DNA of 64,000 nucleotides from Monomorium pharaonis. Lineage: Eukaryota > Arthropoda > Insecta > Hymenoptera > Formicidae. Shown in pieces: positions 55,601 through 64,000 of the stretch. Both the position numbers and the translations under genes were made by a program. Position 1 is the stretch's first letter, and each line of letters starts with the position of its first letter. Under the pieces are notes generated by a model that was given only the letters and a program-made list of their open reading frames with translations, was not told the DNA's origin and did no database searches. Location of the stretch: contig NC_050474.1 of NCBI RefSeq assembly GCF_013373865.1, positions 8,480,061 through 8,544,060 on the forward strand, written 5' to 3'.

Positions 55601-56336
55601 CACTATCGCTCTTTTCAGCATAATAGGTCGTGGTAATGTAAAATGACATCCCGCACGCATAGGATTATACTTATTTATATTAATAGTTAAATTTAGTATA
55701 CGTGCCCACGTATGATAATGCCCACCCACTATCACGTTCTTGAAATTCATCGAGCAACGCTAACGTAGGCTCGATGACGTACCGCTTGTACCACTCATCC
55801 AAGTCCGATGTTCTAAAAAGATCGCTATTTCTCGTGGTAATATTCTTATTAGCACGTTTATCCCCCGCTATAAATTCGCCATTGAACGCGGTGTTCACTT
55901 TTACACTACCATGTCTTTCTAAAACATCCCGCACTTGCTCTAGCACAATGTCTTTAGCATCTTCTAGAAAATGATGAGGCTCAATGTGACGCACGTTAAT
56001 CACTGCACCGGTTAAGATACGGCTCTCGAATGCAGTATCTATTTCGCGCCACTCAAGTCTTGCGTTATTAGTATCGTCACTAGTGCTCGCGTAGTTACCA
56101 CCAACGTGCATAAAACGTTTTTCCAGTCGCACCTTTTCACCCGCAAGTCGAGCGATTCTCGCCACCATAGATTGTCTTAATCCGATAGCAATTCGAGGAC
56201 GCTTGACACGATTACGTTCCTCGAGTTGTTCGATGCACTCCTCACATCTTTGTAACCATATGAAAAATTCACCTAACGTAGCGACTCCGTTTGATTGTTC
56301 TAAAAGTTCGCGTTCCGTTCGTTCAAAATTATCCAT
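52648..56336 (-). pseudogene. polB: protein-primed family B DNA polymerase (Polinton PolB), intron-containing and disabled
   Basis: The start ATG 56336 lies just inside the right TIR. The N-terminal region (to about 55200) ends in a Cys-x2-Cys pair split by an intron (55123-55217). Then come Exo I (IVYADLECV), an HNH/zinc insert (CHICNNLF, then RDHCHLTGKYRG), Exo II (HTLSGYDSHF), FIDSFRFL, Exo III (LKTDVLLLADIF), motif A (DVNNLYG), motif B (NNAVFGKTM) and motif C (YTDTDSL). Lesions: a one-base frameshift near 55700, TAA at 55086-55088 and TGA at 53697-53699. The end is in the gap. PolB replicates the element from a terminal protein primer. Confidence 0.92.
55123..55217 (-). other. 95-bp GT-AG spliceosomal intron in PolB
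   Basis: Donor CG|GTAAGTAATA and acceptor TTATTCACAG|A. It is AT-rich with stops in the exon frame. Removing it joins the frame ending at 55218 to the frame running through 55061 exactly, and reunites a split cysteine pair. Confidence 0.8.
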
Positions 56337-56337
56337 T

Positions 56338-57411
56338 TTTACGGAAAAACTATATCTTTTACTAAATCGCACTTGAAAACTAATTGCACAGACTTAGATA
56401 CAAACTATCTTGCAAACAGACTCGAAAACGTCTAAGGGATGCTCTAAGAGTTTTAACTATATATACTTATTTGTAAAGTCACGTGACTATTGAAAAATCA
56501 CGTGACTAATGAAAAGTCACGTGACTTTTGAAAAAAAATTTTCAGGTATAATATTAAACGCATACTACAGTATCCGCATGTTATTTTATTTTATTTTATT
56601 TTATTTATTTATTTTATTTATTTATTTAAATATTTTTATGTTTATAAAATCTAGCAGCCTGATATCGGCGCTCGCTAGCAGCCAAGATAAGGGCGCTGTT
56701 TATACGATTAGTGTAGTGGGGAGTGAGGCCCGATTGCGCGCATAAACGGTCGGACACAGTTCCATAGTAGGAAAGAGAGAAAGAGAAAGCAAACTCTAAC
56801 TGGGGTGGAATATACGTAATATAATTTTTATTATTTAATTATTTATAATTTAAATTAGAGTACATATAAATATATGTAATCAAACTCAAATTATAAATAA
56901 TCAGATAAAAATTATATTATACATATAAAATAATAATAAAGTCTCTTTACCTGAGCGGCGGTGGTGGTGAGCACAAAGGACTTTCGAAAACATGTTGAGA
57001 CAAGTTTCTCATTTGTTAGAAAAACAATAAACAAAAGAAAAAAGAAAGTTTAAAATTTATGACAGGGTAATTTGTTAAAAGAAACAATAAACAAAAGGAA
57101 TTTTGGAATTTATGACAGGATAATTTGTTACAGAAACAATAAACAAAAGAAAAAAGAAAGTTTAAAATTTATGACAGGGTAATTTGTTAAAAAGAAACAA
57201 TAAACAAAAGAAAATTTATGACAGGGTCAATTGTTACACAGAAACAATAAACAAAAGAAAAAAAGAAATTTATGACAGGGCCAATTGTTATAAAGAACAA
57301 TAAGAACAAAAGAAATTTGAAATTTATTTGACAGGTAATTACCTTTCCCCCTCCCCCCTCCCCCTCCCCCCATTCTATTGTTTGGGTTAGAACTCTCATA
57401 GTATAACTACT
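56338..57411 (-). repeat. right terminal inverted repeat of the Polinton
   Basis: Inverse of 43805-44960, ending at CTACT before the TSD GACATT (57412-57417). Its inner part differs by an inserted set of three CACGTG boxes. The tandem repeats at 57000-57322 mirror those at left. Confidence 0.9.
56459..56523 (-). promoter_or_regulatory. PolB promoter: TATA box with three CACGTG boxes
   Basis: TATATATA at 56466-56459 (minus). Upstream of it AGTCACGTGACT-type palindromes have CACGTG cores at 56480-56485, 56499-56504 and 56518-56523, exactly 19 bases apart. The left TIR has only a degenerate TCATGTGA there. CACGTG is the E-box of bHLH-zip factors. Confidence 0.65.
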
Positions 57412-57417
57412 GACATT

Positions 57418-57628
57418 GCTTGACTTCGAAGATCGTACGCAATCTAGCTCTTCGCGATGATCCATGAACACTTGATGCTCATGAACATATTTGTTATAAA
57501 TCAGTTCAATAGATGTCAGAAACATGAAACGTATAGTTAAATAATATTTATAAATAAATATAAATATGTATGTATAAATATAAATGTACAGTTTTTTTAC
57601 TGATTTTTACATATGCGAAATAACATGT
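57418..57628. other. Polinton right flank
   Basis: The first about 110 bases are open on the minus strand (LTSIELIYNKYVHEHQVF, then DHREELDCVRSSKSS). The frame continues for a few codons on the left flank of the Polinton (43776-43798). This may be a 5' exon of the MULE copy 2 into which hAT and Polinton inserted. Confidence 0.35.
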
Positions 57629-57923
57629 CCCAGTGAACACAGTAATATAGCAGCAGTGTAACAGCAATGTAACCGAATATAACAGGTTACGTTACTCTGA
57701 AATTACACGTAACTTACATGTAAGTTACAATTTCCGACTCAGCAATATAACATGTTATAATTACATGTTATCTAACCGCTATACAACAGTTACAAAGAAA
57801 AATAAAATAAAATAAAATAAATTTTTTTTTTAATTATTTTTATTAACAGTACATACTACATTTAGAATAAATTTTTATTAATTAATTATATTTAAATTAT
57901 GTAATTTTTTATTTTATTCTTAC

Positions 57924-57998
57924 TTGCCGCTGCTAGGTTTGAACCCGGGACCTTAGGATGACGAATCTTGTACTCTATCTGCTACGCCAATTTGACTC
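57924..57998 (-). repeat. tRNA-like sequence, copy 1
   Basis: Minus-strand TGGCGTAGCAGATAGAGTAC resembles a tRNA D-arm/A box, and GGTCCCGGGTTCAAACC resembles the T-arm/B box, about 35 bases apart. The flanks on both sides are shared with copy 2, so it is part of a longer dispersed repeat rather than a working tRNA gene. Confidence 0.55.
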
Positions 57999-58619
57999 AT
58001 CGGTATGGGTACTTGTTATTGTCTACATATACTTATATGTTATAAACTGACGCAACTATATTATTTTTTATAAAAATAAATAGCATTAATTTATTTACTT
58101 ATTAATTTCATTGTTAAATTTATCTTTTTCCATAACCTTAATAATTTAATGGAAATTGCGATCTATTTAGCACTAATCTTTGAAGCGTTCAAATGATTAA
58201 TTAGATGGTTAACTATATAGATCGTAATTCTAAGAAAAATTGAATAGTATACATTTATTATTCTGTTTTTGTTCAGCACATGATGAATTTCGATTTTGTG
58301 CATTTTTTGTGCGCAGTAATTGTAGACAAACCGTTATTTTTGAAAACATTATTTTTATAATAATTTTTTTTATTATCAAATAGATCTATCATTCAGGATG
58401 TTATAATGTTGTCTGATTTCTGAGTCAACTACGACGCATCGTTCCGTAATAACATCGATACGAACGTGTTATGTTACGATTATACAATTTTTGTTGAATA
58501 ACTGTAACGCTAAAACGATGTATAACAGCTATATCACTGTTGCGTATAACAGTATAACAGTAGTTGCGTATAACAAATCTTACGTAACAGGTTATTTCCA
58601 TGTCATATAGCACTTACAT

Positions 58620-59760
58620 CCCAGGTAGCAAGCCCACGTCATTTTGACGTCCTAAAATGGTCATATCTGGTCATATGTCGTCAAAATGATTATTTTTTTA
58701 CATGACTTAAAATTGACGTCATAATGACGTCATTTAGAAGTCATATTTCAGTCATAATCTGACGATTATTTTCCCAGACAGCACACATCCAAAATCGGGA
58801 CATAAAGACGTTATTAAGACGTATTTTAGACACGGTCTAAAGCGGTGTCTATACAATGAGATTTAAGGCGTAAGGCATAAGCATATTATATAAGCATATT
58901 ATATTCAACTTTAAGAGAACTTTTTTAAAAAAACATTTAGATATCTTGGAAATAATTTTAAAATGGTCAAATTAACCATTTAAACGCTTCAAAGTCTTAG
59001 TGCTAAATAGATCGCAATTTCCATCAAATTATAAAGGTTATGGAAAAAGTTAAATTTAACAATGAAATTAATAAGTAAATAAGTTAATGCTATTTATTTT
59101 TAATGTGTTTTGCAAAATTTAATTGCTTTTATAAAAAAATAATATAATTGCGACAGTTTATAACATATAGGTATATGTAGACAATAACAAGTACCCATAT
59201 CGATGATTCAAACTGGCGTAGCAGATAGAGTACAAGGTTTGTAATCCTAAGGTCCCGAGTTCAAAACTTACCAGCGGCAAGTAAGAGTAAAAATAAAATA
59301 ATATAATTTAAATTTAATTAATTAATAAAAATTTGTCCCAAATTTAGTATGTACTGTTGATAAGAATAATAAAAAAAAAAAGAAATTTTCATTTTATTTT
59401 TTTATCTCTAGTTGCAGTTTAAAGATATCCGATTTAAGAAATCTTTTAGATATATAGTTTCATGATATCTTTTTGTTCTCAAAAAACGACGCATTGGTTA
59501 ACATTCTGACATTATATGTTATCTTTTAGAAGTCTTTTTATGTTATCATTTTCAGAAACAGGATATCTTTTAGAGATCTTTTTGACTACATATTGTTTAC
59601 GTTATTCTATGACGTCAAAATACGGTACATTTCATGACGTCAGGAATTTGTGACATTCGACCGTCATTTTAATGTCATAAGGGCGTCATTTCGTGACGTC
59701 AAGAATAGTCAGTAAATGACCATTTTGAGACGTCAAAATGACGTGAGCTTGCTACCTGGG
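58620..59760. mobile_element. nested element with CCCAGGTAGCAAGC ends
   Basis: CCCAGGTAGCAAGCCCACG at left and CGTGAGCTTGCTACCTGGG at right are inverse. Subterminal ATGACGTCA/TGACGTCA words repeat many times (58640-58760 and 59610-59745). No protein. Confidence 0.8.
59203..59278 (+). repeat. tRNA-like sequence, copy 2, inverted relative to copy 1
   Basis: CTGGCGTAGCAGATAGAGTACAAG then GGTCCCGAGTTCAAAAC. It lies within an imperfect inverted repeat whose arms are about 57850-58240 and 58960-59370. Confidence 0.55.
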
Positions 59761-59835
59761 ATATCACAAGAATAACAATGTTAAATTACTTGTGACTTCC
59801 ATATTATATTGCCGTTATAAAATGTGTTCACTGGG

Positions 59836-61320
59836 TGTGGAATAATTTATAAAAATATGTTTTTGTTCTGTTTTTTTGATAAAGCTAAATTATATCCCAG
59901 ACAGCACATAATATTTATAAAATGTTTACAAAATATTTATAATATTTATTTTGTTTAATAAACAAGCACGCCGGACGAAAATGATAACAGAGTCAATTAA
60001 AGGTGGCAGGAAAATTTAATGATTTTAAAAATAATTTTTGGCAGAATATCAATTAATCTATGACAATTCTGGTAGTGACGGACTTTCATAACAAATATAA
60101 TGAATAACACATATAGAATTACACACATATAGAATGACATACATATAAGAATATACAACAATAAGAAATTATTTGAGTTAGTAGATTACAAAATTATTTA
60201 TACAATAAAATTCAACGGTTAGTCACATTAATAATCATGCGTTTCATACAGTTAGCTTTATGCAATCAAATTATAATAGTAAGATTTACAAATGAATTAG
60301 TATTATTTGTGAATAATAAGCATAATGAAAATTATAAAACAATACAAGGATTTAGATTTTTACATCAACAATTTTTTTAATAAAGCACGTGAATCTTCTT
60401 TGTCGCACATAAAGCCGGGAAGAAAATAATATTATATCAACAGTATTTCAAATGAATTGACGCATATGCAAAGAAAGTTATAGAAACTTTGAATAATACA
60501 TGTGTAATATTTCAATAAAATGTCTCTCATTGATTTAATGACTCAGAAAGTGATGCATCTGATAGTAATGCATCTGATTTCAGTAAAGTGTCTCTCATTG
60601 ATTTAATGACTCAGAAAGTGATGCATCTGATAGTAATACATCTGATAGTAACGACGGCATGAAAACGTAACTGAAAAAGTGCTGGATAGAACAGCTGAAC
60701 GGAAACCTCTGAGTTGAGTTCTGTCCTGTCGGTTAGCCGTCGTGCTAGTACCGAAACAGGATAAAATCACTCTCAAGAACTCAACTGAAAACACTCTACA
60801 GAGGTTCCGTGTACCTGGAGCTCGATCTCCTGGTCTCTCTCAGCAGGCCGTAGAATTTAGAGTCGAATATGTCCCTCTCTCTCATTCTTTCTCTTGGTAG
60901 GCCGTAGTATGGTATCGAGTACTTACTTGGCCGTTGATACGTCTCTGCTTGGATGTGCAACCAATTTGCACAAGGTACGTGGCACGTAACGAAAGCCTTT
61001 TACAATACGTATGTATTGTAATCTCAACGAGCGTCTTACTCCAACGCTTGTCTCAGAAAGAATGAATGAAAATCTGACTGTCTGTTTGTAGCGTCGTCAA
61101 GAGAAATTGAGTCAAACAACGCAAGATCAGACGTGAGTCGCGTCGAGGAGTCGGTCCTCGGTATTCATCATGTACGAATGTACACAACTACATAGAAACC
61201 TTCTTATGCATATGCGTCCTTTAAATTTCTGAACATATTTGAATATTTTATAAATATTTTTGTGGTCTTAGATTTGATAGATCATAAAATTAACAAACCT
61301 TCTACGAAGCGTAAATTGAA
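59836..61320. other. AT-rich region with one element terminus and a 54-bp duplication
   Basis: CCCAGACAGCACA begins at 59896. At 60521-60650 GTGTCTCTCATTGATTTAATGACTCAGAAAGTGATGCATC occurs twice in tandem. 60790-61190 is more GC-balanced with no recognised gene. Confidence 0.4.
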
Positions 61321-61321
61321 A

Positions 61322-61367
61322 CAATGAAATGTAAAAGAAGCGTTAACACTTCTTTTACATTTCATTG
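61322..61367. repeat. 46-bp hairpin
   Basis: CAATGAAATGTAAAAGAAG and CTTCTTTTACATTTCATTG are exact inverse arms around 8 bases. Confidence 0.8.
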
Positions 61368-61500
61368 AAGGACGTACACGCTTCTATATATTACTCTCTC
61401 TTTACATTTGACTTACGCTCTTACTCTCCCTTTACATTCGACTTACGCTTCGATTTTACATTTTCACCAGGGAATTTTAAATATAGAGACTGATGGTGAA

Positions 61501-62367
61501 TTCAGGGTTGGGAAGTAACGCATTACTTGTAACGTCGTTACCGTTACAGTTACTTTTTTTTGTAACAATTTGGTAACGCCGTTACTTTTTCTTTTTAGTA
61601 ACGAAAAAGTAACGACGTTATATTTTCTTTTATAACGAAACGCCGTTACTTTTATCGTTACTTTTAAATATATGGCTGGTACATAAACGCGGAAATACTT
61701 GCCGTCTGGTAGAAAGCAAGAAAACTAGAGAATAGGAGACCAAATTTCAGTGGTGGGGGTGGGTCAAAATATGGCATGTTGTTTGCAATATGGTCGCCGG
61801 TCAATTCATGATCTACGAACTTTAAGGTTATATTGGACGATAAACTCCGCCTCCGAAATTTCGTCGTCCAATATAATCTTAAAGTTTGAAGTTCATGAAT
61901 TGACCGGCGATCATACTGACAAAAAAGAATTCATCTTGAAAAAAATTTTTTTTTGCATCTAAAAAAGTATTCATAATTAGTAACATAAAAAAAATACTAA
62001 AAGAATTATTTTGGATTTTTTGTGCTATCTGGATACATAATAGGTATATGAAATAAACGTTTAAAGTGTACAAAGTATATAAAAAATGTAATATGTAATA
62101 CAGATATGTACTGAAAATATATAAAAGTATTTAAAGATAAATATTTTCCAATTTTATATTCTATACGTCTTAATATTCTATTTTATAAATCTGTCTTATC
62201 ATTAAGAAAAAAGTAACGAAAAATAACGATTTTTCGTTATTTTTAAAGTAACGGTAACGCGTTACTTTTTACGACCGGTAACGAGCAACGGTAACGAGTT
62301 ACTTTTTATCAAGAGTAACGGTAACGGTAACGAGTTACTTTTAAAAAGTAACTTTCCCAACCCTGAT
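61501..62367. mobile_element. hAT-like MITE, second copy of the GTAACG-rich family
   Basis: Ends CAGGGTTGGGAAGTAACG (61503) and AGTTACTT...CCCAACCCTG (62365) with GTAACG arrays on both sides. Flanks ATGGTGAA (61493) and ATGGTGAT (62366) resemble an 8-bp TSD with one change. The centre holds a separate foldback (61790-61915) with about 50-base arms around ACTCCGCCTCCGAAAT. Confidence 0.75.
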
Positions 62368-62678
62368 GGTGATTAGATAGTCTTTAGAATCAATAATTTT
62401 TTTATGTTTGTTTATATACTTATATAAACAAACATATTGGATTATGTTTATACAAATTAATAAAAAATAAACGCATAAAATTCATATTTGTATCGAATAA
62501 ATATCTAATACATCCAATAGAGTCTATAGCAAAGCAAAGAGTAAAGAATCACAGGAAACAGTATTTCAGAGAGAGCGACGGATGTTCTATATATAAAAGA
62601 TGCTTGTTACGGTGGTAGCTCACTGGCGCCAAAAATTAAATGCTTTTCAGAGAAGTATGATAAACGTACATACACACA
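62368..62678. other. AT-rich spacer
   Basis: Nothing recognised apart from a short inverted TATATAAACAAACATA word at about 62410-62435 and one extra CACTGGCGC at about 62617, which may be a partial neighbour of the next MITE. Confidence 0.4.
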
Positions 62679-62680
62679 TA

Positions 62681-63102
62681 CACTGGCGCAAAAAAAAAAC
62701 AAAACAAAATTTTTGACCGATTTTTAGGCAATTTTCAAAGTGATGCAAAATCGATTCATCGAAACATCGTATCGACATATTTTTTTTTTTTTAAATTGCT
62801 TAGAAAAGAATGAACTTTAAGAATCTGAATTAATATTAGTAAGATTTTAACGAGAAACTTGTGTAAAATGATAACAAACTTTTACTTTTTTCAATTAAAA
62901 ACCACATGTTTGGTTTTCATGCGATACAAAAGATTTGCACTTAACAAATCAAACTTTCGCGTAGAGATTCTCAAAGTAGAGTCTTTGCCCTTTAATTTAA
63001 AAAATAGTACATGTAATTTGGATGATTCTTCGCAAAGTTGCATCACTTTGAATATTGCCTAAAAATCGGTCAAAAATTTTGTTTCGTTTTTTTGCGCCAG
63101 TG
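62681..63102. mobile_element. Tc1/mariner-type MITE, about 70-bp TIRs, TA duplication
   Basis: CACTGGCGCAAAAAAA at left and TTTTTTTGCGCCAGTG at right, similar for about 70 bases inward and flanked by TA on both sides. About 420 bp, no complete transposase. Confidence 0.85.
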
Positions 63103-63263
63103 TACATACACGCATACAACATATGAAAACACACTATAGAAAACATGTTGATGCGCATGTCCAAAAGAACCTCCGTATTTAGCAGACGACTTTAATATTT
63201 CTTATTTTTGACTATTCTAATCGTTTGCGAATTGTTTTCTCAAGTTTTCATAAAATCGTTTAC

Positions 63264-63540
63264 TTACGCACCTGCTTCCGTATCCCTCATCGGGTAATAC
63301 AGTGCAGAGTATCCGTGGCAATGGTCAGGCCGCGTGGTGCGCGAATCACTGAAATCATAGATTAAGACAAATCGGAATACGCAGAGATTGGTTTGAAACG
63401 AAAGACTCTTAAGCTCTGTGTATACGATGCAAGAAATTGGATAAAGAAATTGAACCAAGTCCTTCGTGCAAGAACCAACATCTTGCATGGAATCAGATGG
63501 CGCTAGAGTAGAAAACTGTGATGAAATGTCGTACATAACT
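63264..63540 (-). other. possible host exon
   Basis: On the minus strand a TTTCAG acceptor at about 63356 precedes an open segment (DSRTTRPDHCHGYSALYYPM) that ends at a G|GTGCGTAAG donor near 63270. It is not similar to the transposon proteins here. Identity unknown. Confidence 0.3.
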
Positions 63541-64000
63541 TATAGTAGATATCTAAAGAAAATATTGTGTATAAACATTTTGAACTTGTAAAATTTTTTT
63601 ATTAATTCTACTGCCATTTATTAACACTCTTTTGGGCTTTGGCACATTCTGACTCTTTACAGAGATCATGAATCAGGCAACGCTCATGTAAAAATTCTTG
63701 ATTATTCGTACTCGTTAAGAGAGATATGTCCAAAAGGTATATTTGATAGACAAGTGTGTTGAAGAGTTGAAAAATAATGAAAAGTGGGCTCTTCCTACAT
63801 TGAAGCAAATTTGGGAAATATGTTGCCTTTAAACCAAATCCCAACTTAGGTCATAGTCAGCGTAGTCATCATTTGTATTACAGATTTATGGCAGATTAAT
63901 AATATTTTATATTTATAAACAAAGATATATAATCAAGCGTAAAAATAGCTTATATTGATTTACATGTACAATAACAAATTTGTTATTATTAGACACAGAA
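63541..64000. other. no recognised feature
   Basis: A 78-codon minus-strand frame (63844-63608) has ordinary composition (HERCLIHDLCKESECAKAQK) but no motif I can name. The rest is AT-rich. Confidence 0.3.

Larger units (their letters stand above)
43805..57411. mobile_element. Maverick/Polinton (adintovirus-like) element, 13.6 kb, no integrase seen
   Basis: Termini are AGTAGTTATAC...GTATAACTACT, with about 1.1 kb TIRs, an exact 6-bp TSD and a set of virus-like genes: PolB, packaging ATPase, adenain-type protease fused to a PLA2 domain, and two capsid-like proteins. The element lies 29 bases right of the hAT-like insertion. The N gap at 52148-52647 hides the 3' ends of two genes. No frame contains an integrase zinc finger or DDE core, and the gap is too small for a whole one. 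Known Polintons usually carry integrase, so this copy or lineage either lost it or borrows it. Confidence 0.92.
57629..59835. mobile_element. element with CCCAGTGAACACA ends, containing nested elements
   Basis: The left end CCCAGTGAACACA (57629) and right end TGTGTTCACTGGG (59823-59835) are exact inverses. GTAACA/TGTTAC words crowd both subterminal parts. It has no transposase. It encloses the CCCAGGTAGCAAGC element. Confidence 0.7.

Overview
The window looks like repeat-dense insect DNA, most likely hymenopteran and possibly ant. The host guess rests on base composition and transposon content only, because no host gene was identified with confidence. Almost every readable protein belongs to a transposable element, and insertions are stacked inside one another.

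Layout. 1-1.7 kb: decayed ORF1 of an R1/I-type non-LTR retrotransposon (minus). 1.7-2.6 kb: unidentified coding-like sequence. 3.4-5.0 kb: FLYWCH/MULE transposase remnant. 5.1-6.8 kb: BEL/Pao pol remnant, followed by a foldback element. 8.9-14.8 kb: Jockey-like non-LTR element split by a GC-rich block. 14.8-15.8 kb: broken mariner. 15.8-17.4 kb: DIRS tyrosine recombinase scrap, gag/LTR fragment and a MITE. 17.9-31.5 kb: a BEL/Pao element into whose 3' end a nearly intact 10.2 kb Gypsy element has inserted on the minus strand (20982-31169, TSD AACT, two 1865-bp LTRs). 31.9-35.0 kb: small DNA elements, hairpins and a tandem array. 35.2-38.4 kb: DIRS-type retrotransposon (minus). 38.5-39.6 kb: second MULE remnant. 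39641-43767: hAT-like element with an 8-bp TSD. 57.6-63.1 kb: nested CCCAG-ended elements, tRNA-like repeats, a second hAT-like MITE and a Tc1/mariner-type MITE.

The centrepiece is 43805-57411, a 13.6 kb Maverick/Polinton-type (adintovirus-like) element. It has AG...CT termini, about 1.1 kb terminal inverted repeats and an exact 6-bp TSD (GACATT). It encodes protein-primed family B DNA polymerase with a spliceosomal intron, an A32/FtsK-type packaging ATPase, a PLA2-plus-adenain-type-protease polyprotein, two capsid-like proteins, a coiled-coil protein cut by a 500-base N gap, and three small proteins of unknown role. Genes at both ends read inward from TATA promoters inside the TIRs. No retrovirus-type integrase is visible, although the termini and TSD are those expected of integrase-mediated insertion. 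Only a few point lesions break the genes, so the copy is relatively young but defective.

The Gypsy element is also notable. It has a canonical -1 slippery heptamer at the gag-pro junction, an extra ORF downstream of pol carrying a second copy of the gag-type zinc-knuckle module, and a strongly over-represented, strand-biased CGGTAAC/CGGTATC motif throughout LTRs, leader and coding sequence.
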